A stretch of DNA of 64,000 nucleotides. Source: Polytrichum commune (Eukaryota > Streptophyta > Polytrichopsida > Polytrichales > Polytrichaceae). Location: contig OX485809.1 in assembly GCA_950295325.1 (NCBI GenBank), forward strand, positions 26,488,144 through 26,552,143, written 5' to 3'. Below, in pieces: positions 26,401 to 39,200 of this stretch. Position 1 is the first letter of the stretch; each line of letters starts with the position of its first letter. Under the pieces are notes generated by a model. That model was not told the origin of the DNA. It was given only the letters and a program-made list of their open reading frames with translations, and made no database searches. A program made the position numbers and the translations under genes.

Positions 26401-28309
26401 GTCTAAACTTAGTCCTGGGAAGGTTTCTTTATTGACAATTGTCTTGAAAACACATTCACAATTGCGTAGTAAATAGCAGTGCAATCAGTTTCTAAGATGA
26501 ATGACACTTATGCAACATGGTGATGATGGTCTGGACCATGACTTGGAAGGAATTGATAGAGGTTTTTGTCTAGGAAGCAATGGTTTGAAACAGGCTTGTT
26601 GTTGACCAGATTTACCTGCAGGAGGCCAATATTGCCTTAGAGACCTTTCCTTAGCCTGGTGGCCTTGGGTATGTCACACGTGCAAGTAGTTTGATGGTGG
26701 GCCCTATCTATTGTATGGGCATTTGGATGGGTTTTGTTGGACAAGCTGGAAATGAGTCTTAGTAATTATCTAAATTCATTATCAACGATATGAGACTTAT
26801 TTGTAAGTTAAGGGTATCATTTCAGTTTGTGTGTGAGGTGGGTAGCTCAAAAACATGACAACTTTCAGCATATAGAATGCTACACAATGTAGTTCTTTTA
26901 GTGAATGTTCTTACCCACAAGAGGTGTGGGATTTGCAGGAGCTGGAGGCTCTATCCAATCATTATACCATGTTGTGTAATCGAGCAAAAGCCAAATTGTC
27001 AGGGGATCAAAGGACCGTATTTGAGGATCAGTTGAAGCAGTTACAACAATTGTTGTCTTTCAATGGAGATAATGAGACAGGTTCTCCGGACTCTGGAAAG
27101 GGCAAGAAAGTAGCTGGTGCTGCGCACAATGGAAATGAAATCAAAGCTCTTCGTGAATCAAGTGTCAGCCAAGCTGCAGGCATTGCTACTGGGTATGTGT
27201 TATAGCATCACATTTATGTATGCAGTTTTTACTTGTTTGAGCGTTGAATGTTACCTTGTATAGAGACGAATCATATTATTGTAAATTTGTGACCAAAGCT
27301 GCTGTCACATTGTATTGAATGATGCAGTTTCTCAGGAACACTGAAGGGGCTTGCGATGTCTGAGGTCCTACAGAAAACCAATGATCGGCTAGATGAGCTG
27401 AAGGCAGATGGTGTTCATGTGAGCATTCTTTTCATAACTTCATTTACTTTTGCTCATGTTCCACTCATTTCTTGTAATGAATTTAAAAGGGGCAAGTGTT
27501 ATAACCTATTTTCATCATGGATGTTGGAGGTAATTGGGTATTTGTTATGGATTCACATTATGAGAATTATTTGCCTGATTCTTCAAAGCATACTTACGTC
27601 TTGTAACCAATTGCTGGAAACATGCAGAGGTTTTAACTTAGAGCTTTGATGCAATGTGATGTTCTTTTTCTTCTTATCTCATGTGTATGAATGGTTTCAT
27701 TACAGCGGCTCTCTGAGCTTTGCACAATGTGCATAGGACATTTGCTGCTGCTAGGAAAATTGGTTCTTACAAGTGAAAAGGAAGAGGACGGTATAGGTTG
27801 GCCAGAAGACTGTGTGGAGAGAGGCCAGGTGATCAAAGGGCGTGCACAAGCCATGATTGCTGACATTGAAGCCGTGTCCGAGAGCTTCATAACAGGTACT
27901 TCAATGTAGACTTTGTAGATATATTTTAGCAATTAAAGGTACTCTGTATGCTTTCAAACTTTATATTAAATCATTTAAAATTATAATCTGAACTAGAAAT
28001 ACATCTTGGAGTAAAACTCTTCCAGTTTCCTTGCACTTGCATTTTGAGGTCGTTGTCTGACAAAATTTAGCTACAGCTGTTGGAGATGTAACAGCTGCAT
28101 TTCAAGCTGCCATCAAGAGTGAGATTAGGATTGCGAAAGAAGAAGAGGAAGATGTCAGGCAAGGGTTGCAAAAAGAAGGTGCCATTGAAGATAGAGCACA
28201 GTCTCTTGACAGTGACTTGCAAGAAGTAGCAAGCATCGCCATTGAGAAAGTTCGTGATGGCCTTCAGTTCCTTTTGTATGTAGTTCTCTCAACATCCCTG
28301 AAAAACTAA
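23490..28309 (+). CDS. FAM114/NOXP20-like protein (nine exons)
   Basis: Exons by splice signals and phase: 23490-23711, 25006-25215, 25401-25498, 25728-25785, 26162-26371, 26939-27192, 27328-27418, 27706-27895 and 28071-28309. Together they give about 523 codons with no internal stop. Family marks in order are an N-terminal GWGWGGWRTSAFSVLNEIQKA block (residues about 45-66), EDSFLGQ-like ASQDSFLGQ followed by GLKVLDDSVENLTTGAWQAL, then VKGIRALEYVGRETLDIL, DRCFYIYGGPEHLEELEALS, and an acidic helical C-terminal part. Animal FAM114A proteins (DUF719) are reported as Rab2-binding Golgi proteins; the plant role is not established. The start ATGATGGAGATG follows a CT-rich probable leader (23425-23455). 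A second ATG at 23493 is equally possible. The last exon could instead splice at GTATGT near 28276, so the final 10 or so residues are less sure. Exon 1 is much richer in GC than the flanks. Confidence 0.88.
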
Positions 28310-29394
28310 TTGGGCAGGCTTTACTCCTGGATGTCAACTGGTGTGTTGGTGGGCTACTGCAATAATTTAATAGAGCCAAAGAAAAGTCATCACTTGCACC
28401 AAAATTGCAGTGTTCTAGAGACATCCTCCTCCTCCTACTGTGATATAGTTGTATACTACAAACTGCCTGCCCTCATTTTTTTGGTTGTAATTATGTGGAT
28501 TCAATCAGCGATTGCTTTATACCCTTCACCTGACTGTCATCAAGAACATGTGTGAATCCCTCCTGTGAAAATTGGTGGAGGGAAGACAATATGATATGAT
28601 CATTTCACAGCAGTCTCGCTAGCTACTTGTTCTGGCTAAGGCCAAGGACTACATTGTTCTTCATATTTGTGTCTTTTAACTGCATTTTGCACGCAATGCC
28701 CAGAACAAGATTGTGGAAGTTTCAGCTATATGTGAAATGCAGAAGCTTCTGCATATAGTTTTGTCACAAGGGGAAAATTCTGGGAGTAGATGATTTGAAG
28801 TGATAGGAAGGGACCAAGGGATGGCCTCCTGCTCAATATGGTGAGCACATGCTTGGGAGAGGATGGTCAATAAGCTTAACTACGTAGTTTTTGTTTTTAC
28901 CCTCTAGCTGGTGGTGGAGTATTACACTATTGCTTAATGTTGCAATTAGTCTGTGCACATGTGTCTGTTATGTGTTGGTAGTATCTTCCTTATTCACTAA
29001 GATCCTTGATTTCCACACTGTGTGTAGCCAGATCTCCCTTGATTTTGTATCACAAGTTCAATTGGAAACGGTGCAAGCAGACCTAATCGGAATGTCCTAC
29101 TAATGTCCTGCACCTTCTAAATTGGCATGTTCACGAATTTGCTTACTCAATTTAACTATAGGTAGCAAATAGGCAATTTTCTAAAAGTTCGTGCATCTTC
29201 TCAACCACTCTAACCATAACATTCTATCAGTTCCATGATTTTACACAATCTATGAAGCCAATTTTTTAACTGCACCAAGGTGATTTCCCAATATAAGAGG
29301 CTCCAATTCTTAGGTGCTTTTGTGATGGACCTGGTTTCTGCTGCATTCTTACTGTACTGTTCTCCCTGTTTAGTATGCAATGTTTGGGAGACAC
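28310..29394. other. 3' flank of the FAM114-like gene
   Basis: This probably holds the 3' UTR and then intergenic DNA. The open frames at 28310-28555 and 28891-29103 look non-coding. No polyadenylation site can be assigned with confidence. Confidence 0.4.
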
Positions 29395-30127
29395 AAAAAA
29401 AGTTGCATTATTGAGGTGTCGGCTTTTCATTAATATGACAAATGGTGTAAAGTTGTCGTATTATTGAGGGAAAACAAAAAGAGAAGTAACATGAGCTTAA
29501 AATATATATACAACGAGTTTTAGCAATATAGTTGGTATGAAATAATAACTTATAACTCCAAACAAATATAAATATTCTCAAAAACTCTTGAAATAGGAGT
29601 CCAAAGATCTCTATTGTTGCCTACCTAAGTTAGCAACTGTCATCTTATTTAAATTCCCTACTAACTTTTGAAAATTGATAATTTCATCAACACCAAAATA
29701 TAAAGAGTTCTCTAATAAGAAACTAGACAACAATGATGCATGACATTTAGCATCAAGATAATGATGATATTATATCACATGTGTACAAGGCAACGTACTA
29801 GGCATGAGGCCACTCTAACCCTAACCATGTCCATTCTACACTAGTAACCCTAATTATCATTAAGTTCTTAATGATAAGTGAAGTTCCCAAGTAGTTCCCA
29901 AGTGAAAATGGATGTATTTTAGATGTACATAACATAAATGAAAGTAATTTTAGCATTAAGTATCTCTTTAATATGACAGAACCGGAGATTCTAAATGTCG
30001 CATTATCGAATGCCGTAGCCGTATAAAAGAAGGAGTTTTTGAACTCAAAAGTTTGGTCTCGCAAAAATGTGCCATAATATCGAGGGTGTCGTATAAACAA
30101 GTGTCGTATTAACGAAGTTAGACTGTA
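29395..30127 (+). mobile_element. Possible pogo/Tc1-mariner-like element, right terminus
   Basis: The right border reads, in reverse complement, CAGTCTAACTTCGTTAATAC and is followed by TA at 30126-30127. Plant pogo-like elements have CAGT...-type ends at TA sites. Repeats of a TGTCGTATTA-like motif occur at about 29453, 30087 and 30102. The left end is not a clear inverted copy, so the left limit is a guess based on the first similar motifs. No transposase is visible. Confidence 0.35.
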
Positions 30128-30335
30128 GCGCAACAAGTACCAATGGCATAAACCATATATGTGACCTTTCATCATGAACATGAAATAAAGTGATTAATCT
30201 CCTGAAAGTGTTTTTGTGATTTCCAGACACATGTTCAAAATCATGAATTTGGTCAAGATTTTATTGAATTGATCTGGCTTAAATAGTTAACTAGATCAGG
30301 ACATTGGCGTAAATTTGTACTCAAAGTGATAAATT

Positions 30336-30472
30336 TGTACTGAGCACGTGGGCATCCAATATCACTTCATACGAGATCAATTTCAGGATAAAGTCATAGA
30401 CGTTGAGTATATTCTAACCGCATTGCAAACTGCTGATATTTTGACAAAGGCTTTACCACATGAACCAATTTG
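30336..30472 (+). pseudogene. Ty1/copia RNase H C-terminal remnant
   Basis: In one open frame the translation reads EHVGIQYHFIRDQFQ followed by YILTALQTADILTKALP and a stop. This is the characteristic end of copia polyproteins (KH...HFIR...QIADILTKAL). No RT could be read upstream. It is a short 3' remnant, consistent with the LTR-like start 220 bp further on. Confidence 0.75.
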
Positions 30473-30683
30473 AGTTGTTTTGAAAACATTTATAAATGGC
30501 TTCAAGACGCTCTTTACCGCCAAAAGGATCTTATCTAGATAGTGGGAGTTTAAACACAAGCAGTGGGAGTTCCACTTCAACATGAGATTATTTCAGTGTT
30601 ACTCCCAGTTCCATGGTCACTTTTTAAGTGGTAGATATGAGATGATACATCATATTCTATTTCGTGACCTAATTCTCGTTCAC

Positions 30684-30840
30684 TGAGTGGGAGTGTTGAA
30701 CATATGCCAAGAAGATCAATAAGTATTAGTATCCATTGAATTGCCAGCTTGACATTCATAGGAGGGTCCACCTGAGCATTCAGTGAAAGATGCATTGCCA
30801 TGTCATTACAATAGTAGCTAGTAAATTCAAATTACAAATC
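30684..30840 (+). repeat. Probable polypurine tract and start of a copia 3' LTR
   Basis: GAGTGGGAG at about 30684-30692 is followed at once by TGTTGAACATATGCC, the usual polypurine tract to TG junction of a plant copia 3' LTR, downstream of the RNase H remnant. Similar GTGGGAGT runs occur at 30540 and 30562. The right end of the LTR was not identified, and the limit given is arbitrary. Confidence 0.45.
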
Positions 30841-31182
30841 ATATTATCCAAACTTTCACTTATCCACTTCTCTTCATCCAATCTCCTTAACACATCATTA
30901 CATGGCTTTATGCTCACTATAACCATACACTAGTTGTTGTATAGAACAAAAACATGTTTTTAATCTTCTCATTTGTCCTCTTCTTTTCATCCACACTTAT
31001 TAACACATCATTACATAACTTTGCGATCACTATAGTCATACTATGATTGTTGTATATAACGAGAACGTATTATCCATCATCTCACTTCTTCACTTTTCTT
31101 CATTCACACACCTTACCATATCAACACATAACTCTACGATTAATATAGTATTACTCCAACTATCATACATAACAAGAATATG
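30841..31182. repeat. Tandem repeat, about 113-bp unit, three copies
   Basis: Three successive diverged units (about 30841-30955, 30956-31068, 31069-31182) each run through CTTCTCTTCATCC-like, AACACATCATTACAT-like and GTTGTATA(T/G)AACAAGAAC-like segments in the same order. It could be part of the LTR that starts near 30693 or independent. Confidence 0.65.
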
Positions 31183-34100
31183 AGCACACATATATCAATA
31201 CAGTCATCTTGTTCATCTTCATCCCACAAACTTCAATCCCTCGTGTTTTTTTCTTGGTCTCTCTCCTACAACTACTAATTTTGTGTTTTTCTACTCGTGT
31301 TCAAAATGGGAATACTAAAACATTTGTTGTGGATTTCTTTAATTGCCTTCAAAATGGTATTGTGGACTACACATCTCTACTTGCTAGGGTAAGGAAAGAG
31401 AGACTACCTATTAAGAAGCTAAAAGGGTGAACAAGAACCACATGTATATTGTTGTCACATATTGCATTTTCGTTATTTCTAAGTTGCAAGAGCAACACGA
31501 AACATTTCCATTCATTGTAAAGTGATGTTACTATCACATACAACTTCTCGTTTCTAACTCCTTCTCCCCCCCTATAGTTGGTATGTTTATTACTTGTTGT
31601 TACAACTTACTTTAATCATTGCTTTCCATTTATAAATAAAAGATACAAGAATTGTACCCAAATGTTGCCCAATGCGCACTCCTAAACATGTGTGGCTACA
31701 ACCCCTTCAACAACCCATAGTCATTTAGCTCAACATATCTTGTCAATGAGGTCATAACAAGTTACTCATTGAAGAAGGATTCGTTTTTCAAGACATACAA
31801 GCATGACATATGTCCAAGTAAAATCCCTTCATCATACATATCATGCCTTAATCCCCTTTAATCATTTAAATACATCATGCTTGGAAACCTACATGTTTTC
31901 TTCAATTTTGTTCCTTTTCAAATTTACTAGAATGTCTTCGTTTATAGTTTGTCATACTCTCGAGGTCATACTCATTCTAATTACAGCACATATATAGGTC
32001 TTACATGTACTATGCGCACATTACATTCTTTCGCTTGTCCTTTAATCATTCGTTTTATTATTATTATTGTTCTTGGCTATGTATGAAGGCAACACACAAA
32101 TGAGGATGTATCTTTTTGTGTTAATAGAGACAGGAAAAAAAAAAGGAGAAGATAAGGATAAGGAAGGAGATATTAACGAAGAAGAATCACTCTTGGAGGT
32201 GTGGTTAGGACTAAAAGTAGGAAGTTTAGATAAGAGTAGGAAGAACATATGTAAGTGTGGATTGAACAATGTCAATTGTGACCAATTATTGTGGAAGTCT
32301 TGTGGGTAATTATCATTTCAAGTAAAGGAGTGAGCTCATGATGTTGTTGGGAACCCTTATTGTGAGAGTGTGTGTGTTTGTGTGTGTGCGTGCATAGAGT
32401 TAAGGATTTCCCGGTAGTTGGTGGTGTTGTAATAATTGTGTGGAATTGGCTATATCGGGGGATCTTAAGCTAGTTGCAAGATCGATATTGCTAACAAGGT
32501 GTGTGTCCAAAAGCACAAGTGTTCATGATATGGATGGGTGTATTGAGTAGTGTTTTTATATGTTTATGGTAGGTGATAGCACCAAATCCCAAACAAGTGT
32601 GTTGAGACGTTCAGAGAGTTGGGGTTCCTAAGTGATAGGTGGTCAATGTGGAAACTGACTTCTGGTAGTAGGGATGGTAGTAGTAACACTAGAGGCAAGG
32701 CGAATTGGGCGTAGACTCCAACCCCTAGAAAACCCCCCTTATGATGACCAAGTTCTTGACCAAGTTCTTGCACCTCCTCCCGCTTGCGTGTCACAACCCA
32801 CAAATGCCACAATCACTTTCTCAAGCATTGCACCTAACCAAGCTCGTAAAAAAAAAAAAAAACCGGGCGCTGCACTTAAATGTATACACAATTACCAATA
32901 CATAAGTTTTCAACTTTCCACTTCCATAAACCATGTTCACCTTACATATGGTTGCCGCATTATACGTTCACATATTCTTAGCAAAAAATATATTAAATTC
33001 ATTCATCTCATGTTTCATATTTTTCAATTCTCTCTTCATACTTTTAACAACGACAAGGATCATATTATTTCATATTATAAGAAACCAATGTTTAAACTCT
33101 TTTCATTTCATATTTCATATTTTTAACAATCTCTCTCCATGGTCTTCCAAGATCACAAGCAAGGTTTATGTTGGACAATTTGTTATGCTAGAGCTCCGAT
33201 ACAAACAACATGCTCAATCTCCACCTATAAGAATATGCAAAGATGTGCTAAATTTGGCCCATTTGAAACCAACTTCAAACTAAACGTAGTTACACAACAA
33301 GCCAACATTACATATCAGATCGTATGGAGAAAAAAATTCACAAAAAATGTCTAAAGTCAACCAGTATTAAGTTACAATAGTTTAGTTGGATGTCCTTCCT
33401 CAATATCATTATATTGGGTCCTTGGAAGGAGGAGACACCAATAGTATTGCATGTATTTGTTCTATGTAATATTTTCTTTTCTTTCTTTTAATTTCCATTT
33501 ATTGAACAAACAATGGACATGGTGAATTATTTGGGTGAGAGCTCAATTTTTTTAGATTTTATTTCAATTTGACATAACGGCGAGGAGTGACAATGATGGG
33601 AACTAGGCCTTCACCCCTTTCAAGATGTATGTATGATACAACCTACTTGAGTGTCCAAGGGATATGTTCTCCGCCATGCTAAAACTATATTCACCAAATG
33701 ACTTGTAACCATATTAATCTTCCTTCCCCTACAAACAATCTTGCCCTTGCAATTGAATAGTTGGTATTTGTTCTTTCAAAATAAAACATATGGGAGAAAC
33801 AAGCTCTTACTTTATTAACATGTAACAATAAACCCTACCACTGCATATGACCTAACACATTACTTAAGAAATTGCTGTCATGGTACATTTTCTTGTGTAC
33901 CAAATTCTTGCAAATTATCACCTTCATGCATGCATGATATAGTGTTAAACCTTAAAATCAAGTCCTTGTCAAGACTTCGGAGGTTTGCGAGTTTTATAAA
34001 TTTGCTTACAATTTTTAACCCCACTTTCAATTACAAAAATGATCTCATATGTCCAAAATGTCGGACTATGTGTTTGGGTCAGCGATGTCAGTCTATTAAG

Positions 34101-34800
34101 TTTATATGAGTTTGGTTGGATCCATGTGATCAATTTTGAGTACGTAGATCGATTGGGTGGGATAAGCGGACGTTGGGTTTTATTGAGTCATATCAAATTT
34201 TGAAGATATTGATGTAAGTAAACCACCTTAAAAAACAACTCTTGAAGCTCCCTTGAAGCTTGTATAACGCTTCCTTTGCATGTTCGATGCACATCCAATG
34301 TTGCATAATATTTCAAAATAAAATACAAATGATTTCTATGTGATAACATAAATCTTTTACTGCAAAAGTTAAGACAATAAAAAACATTTTGTGGGAACAC
34401 GCTTTTGTAGATTGAAGCATGCAAACTTCATTACATAATTTGCAAGCAACTTGATGATTGTGCATCATTTGAGGAGACAACATTTTTAGAAGGAAGTGCA
34501 AATAACCTTTGATTCAATTATATATGTAAAAAATGAATTTAACTTGTACTGAGCACCTACATTATAAACCGCTTTTTTTGTTAGAATTACTTTTTGTTAA
34601 AATTAGATTGAATTTGTGAGCCTTCCCCACCCACCAATGTGGTGGGCCTTTGGTCCTAGTGGCTTGTTTTGTTGATATTGAATGAGGGCAACATTTGGAA
34701 GTCATCCAAGTACCATCATATTAACAATCTCACACGTACAAATTCAAAAATGTATTGATTGACACATACGAATGTATACGGATGAACTTCACATCCACAA
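31183..34800. other. Gene-free intergenic DNA
   Basis: No gene is supported. A 14-A run lies near 32850-32863, and a short GT-rich run is near 32367-32390. Open frames such as 32674-33126 and 32933-33283 overlap each other, are rich in simple residues and have no domain. Confidence 0.45.
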
Positions 34801-34819
34801 GTATCATCCATCCTGAGGA

Positions 34820-35102
34820 CCCTTAGGGTTTGATGCTCTACAAGCTGGCTGGTCTCCCGCGTCTCGTTGTTCGAACTCGTAAGTAGATCGCACCAACAAC
34901 ACTGTACAATTGCACCGATCTCGAGCTCCTGGAGCTGATTTCTCTTTGAAATAGTGGAGGAACTCGAAATTTGCAGTCAGCTGAATCGTTTTCTCTGTCA
35001 AATCCGTTCGCAGCTGCGATTTTCAGACATGTGCAGAGTGTTTGTCAGCATGATTTGATCAATTCGGCATGGCGTGAAGTCGAGCCACAAATTTGTGTAA
35101 AG
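34820..35102 (+). other. Probable transcribed leader exon upstream of MAD1
   Basis: Base composition rises in GC relative to the flanks, and the interval ends AAAG|GTAAGT at 35102, a strong donor. The next good acceptor before the MAD1 start codon is at about 36275 (GGTGCAG). A 5' UTR intron of about 1.2 kb is therefore plausible. An open frame within it (from 34971) has no known family. The upstream limit is a guess. Confidence 0.35.
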
Positions 35103-35296
35103 GTAAGTACCTCTATTCTCTCAGAAATCAATTCAAAACTTTTGAATCATATTGTTTTGAGAACTGTGGCTCAAGCTCTGTGAATTAGTGAGTTTCCCTT
35201 GTTGTGCTTCGTGAGCTTGCCGATCTCCTAATTTTCTGCCTTGGAGGTCAATAGAGAATTGTCCTACTATTTTCTCAGCAGTTGCAGAAAGATGTA

Positions 35297-35825
35297 AAGA
35301 TGAGTCCAATGTTGTCACTGGGGAGGATTATGGTTTTTGATTCATCTTCGAGTTGGACGAAGTCTGTTTGTAATCCCGAGACGGGCATCACGAGAATTAG
35401 ATGCCCCTAAGACTACTGCCTCGTTTTAAAGGTAAATGCCTTGAATGGGCGTGGCCTGCACTTAGTTTCCCAAGAACAAGCCTTTAGGTTCGGTTGAAAA
35501 TATCGCGCTGACCTGTTACCCACTACATTATCCGAATCTCGTTACATTAGCAGTTAGTATGGGTATTTTGAAGAGAAAGAAAGAAAGATGACTCCAACGT
35601 TGGCACTGGCGTGCATTATGGTGTGGCTTCATTTCAAGTTGGTTTCAGTCTATATGTATTCTCGTAACGGGCATCACGAGAATTAGAGAATTATATGTAC
35701 CCTCCTTTCATAAAGTGAACACCTTGAACTGGTGTGAACAAGGCGGCCTGCACCTATCTATTTCCCCCGAGACAACCCCCTAAGGTTCCCACATGGTTTG
35801 TTGAAAATATGCTTGTCACCCGCCC
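35297..35825. repeat. Imperfect tandem duplication, about 290-bp unit
   Basis: The segment starting GATGAGTCCAATGTTG near 35299 is repeated from GATGACTCCAACGTTG near 35588. Shared markers occur in the same order: GGGCATCACGAGAATTAGA (near 35381 and 35668), CCTTGAA(T/C)(G)GG, GGCCTGCAC, and a GTTGAAAATAT segment. It lies in the probable 5' leader intron of MAD1. Confidence 0.7.
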
Positions 35826-36294
35826 CTAATACGATTGGGTGGACCACAGGTGGTAGGGTGCATCGGAAATCAAGTGCTAGGAAGGTTACCCATGCACTAT
35901 TCCAGCCTTAGGCGGCTTAACCTTGAAGTTCACATGGGATCCGAGTTAACACCTTGGGTTTGAGCCACCCTTTGGCATACTGATAGGTATATGCGAAATT
36001 GGTTATGCTGCAATGGCTTCGTTTTAACGCAAGCAACAGATCTGTGTTTATTAATCTTTGGTGATTGAAAGACCTCTTAATTACCAGAAACATTCTTCCA
36101 GTTCTAGTCCTGATCCACTGTTGATGATGCAGTTGCCTTTAGGTATCCTAGCTTTGGTATACTTGTGTGTGATTTATTGGGCTCTTAGCTGCTCACATTC
36201 TTCTGTTGATAGAAACACTACACACTGACACGGACATGGTGTTAGGGGTTGAAGGAATATAAAGCCAGTGGTGCAGTCAAAAGTAGGGGCCACC

Positions 36295-39200
36295 ATGGTT
36301 ATGCGCACTCCGCTGCAAAGGCGAACACCCCTGACAAGCGCTGGTAAGTTTCTACAGAAGTGTTTTTCATCAAGAGTGTGGTTTGCAAGATCTTCAAGCT
36401 CACTGAAGTCTCCTGGTGAGATTCCTCGAGGATTTGATGGACCTTGGTCCACATCCTGCCTGACCATCCAAGTGGTGTGGAGCCAGCACAGATGGTGCTG
36501 AAAATGCCTCTCATCCTTACTACAGCATGCTTTTCTGTACAACTCAATATCATAGCAAACGACAATATTTGAATGCAGAAGTCAGGAATATGTAACATCA
36601 CAGTAACTCATTATCTTCAACTGCAGTTCTGATGATATATGTGCAAAAATGGTATGTCCAGGTTTTGCCTTCATATGACATGTAATAAGCATTGATTGAG
36701 CATTGGGTAATTGCTGAATTAGAAGTGCATATGATTTTCTGGTTGAGCTTCAAAGGACCATGTCAATGTTTTGTTGAAAAAAGAAATAGAAATAATTATT
36801 GTGTATCTCACATCAATATTGTCATGAGATCTCAACAGGTCCTCCAGAGCCTGGGCCTACCCATGGTGGAATTGAGAAGCCATCTCCAACCAAGAGACCT
36901 CGTGCTTATCCAGACCCTGCTGATGATGACAACTTCCTGTCACGCAAAGCTCTTGAGGTTTACAATGGAGCACGGAAGTATGGAGGTCAACAACCAGGTG
37001 CTCTGAAGGCCCTGCAATTTGAGGGTGACCTTAGGAGTCTTGAATTTGATGACGATGTTGGACAATATGGTCATGGGCCTGGCTATTTACTTGATTGTGA
37101 AGACCAATTGGATGATTCTCTCCAGTGCACCTATAAGTGCCGCAATATGGTAAGTAAAATTTTACTCCATGACAGGACAGCTTGTACGTTGAGGATCAAG
37201 TCTGCATATGCACTTGCCTTTAAGGAATGAAGGTGATGGTAACAAAGAGCAGAAGAACAGGATAGCATCAATCAAGTATAATCTCTTCTTCAACATGCTG
37301 CTCCCATTCCTACAAATCACAGTGGTTGTGGAAGGAAATTCTCAATGACTTCTGGAAATTGGAGTAACCTATATGCCAGATCTGGTAACTGCAGTCTCTG
37401 GTGTTTATGTCTGGATGGAGTGTTAATAATGATGTTACATGCATTGGTCGGTGTAAGATAAAGGCTTGCAAGATCGTAATGCATCACTGTTTGATGTATG
37501 ATCAATGGTTTAATCGGTCAAGTGCCATATAGGCTCTAGATTGTTCTGACCTTTCAAGGAATTTCAGGTGCAAGCAGAAGTTCTGGAAACATTGGATAAG
37601 AGAGAGAAGCAGGTGGTTGAGCTGGAGAGTGCCCTCAAAAATCTTAACTCTAGGTTAGCAGCTGCAGGTATGTGCTGTAAGAACTCATGTTATATAGATA
37701 TATCTTATATTGGAAACCACTGTAATAAAATCAATTTGATCTGAACAATATGTACCATTTGAATGTTTCATTGCCAGTTGTTCTTGTGGATTATGTTATT
37801 GCATCTACATAAAAATTGCATACATTGTAGGATCTCACCTAATTTAGCTGGTTGTTTTCATCAATGGAAGTCTATCATTGTAGGACTGAAAGATTTGAGG
37901 AAATTAAATGATAGCCATGATAGATTTCTACTGTCTCCAACAACATATGCAAATATCAGCAATTCTGGGTTCTTGTGAATACCAGAGGCACATGAGATGC
38001 AGTTATTACAAGGTCAAAAATCACTGGATCAAGTTGTGGCAGCTTCGAGTGGTCGTGAGGCATCCTTGCATGCACATCGCATGCATGATAGTGAGAGGAA
38101 TGATCAGATGCTTCGGACACAGCTCAAACGGTGCCATGAACTTCAGGTCAAAATCATTCTTGTGTGTAATCTGTTTGGAATGAGCATAGAATGAGAATGC
38201 AATTTCTAAGTATGTAGGAAGCTGAGCAAATGTCTGGACTATTGACTCCAGATAGAGATGTTCTTCTTTACAGAGTTCTGCTATCATATTTTAAAGCTGT
38301 AGGATGCCCAGAATCCCAGATGTAATTCCGCTCTTAGTCATATTCTTTTTTGTTACCCAGACATACTATGAGGATACCTGGTTGATGTATAACACTATGA
38401 ATTGAACTCATATGCTTTGCTGCAAATTTCAAGCTTTCAATTTATGTTTGTCGCATTCTGTTTGAATTAAGGAGCTGAGTTCAGCAAAAGGCCCTAGGTT
38501 TCTTTCCACTATACATCATAAGTTCTGGACATTAACGAGTGATTGTCATTGCAGGCAAAGCTGCAGGAAGAGATGCGGCTAAAGGCAGAGGCAGAGGCAA
38601 CTGCTAGGGAGGCAGAGGCACGAGTGATGGACATAGAAGATGAGAAGCAAAAGATGCAAGAAGCTTCAGCCAAGGAGATTATGCAGCTAAACCGAGAACT
38701 AGGGAGGTTACGAAGGGATAGTGACTACACTTTAAGGAGAATGAAGGCTGAGGTGAGTTTGCCTGTTGGTTACATCTGAAAGTTGCCACTATGTACATGT
38801 TTATGGTGACATGTTCTGGCTGTGGATGCAGGCTATGGAAGTTTCAATCTGTGGAGGCTCCTAAAGTCAGTATTAGAAAGTGGGCAAATATACGTTCACG
38901 ATGCCTTAGATGCAAAACATTTCTGCATCTGGATAGAATTTCATTGCCAAAAGGCTACTCTATCCATGTTGTGAAACACTTGCAACATCCCAAAGCCAAA
39001 TATGGTTCCTCCAGCTCTCAGATTGTGTTTGTGGCGATGTGGTAAATCAGTGCTGATCATAAGCAGTTTGTGCTGTAAAGACTTTAGAGGCATAGCTACT
39101 TCGGATGATTCTAGAGTTTTAGTATTTTTCTCCCCTTCCATAGAATCACATCTTAAAATTTTGTGTTTGTTATTGCAGAGTAACAAGACAATGGACGAGT

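Noticed and set aside
29798-30181. 127-codon minus-strand ORF
   Set aside because: It has no recognisable domain and lies in a probable pogo-like element of simple composition; it is likely a chance frame.
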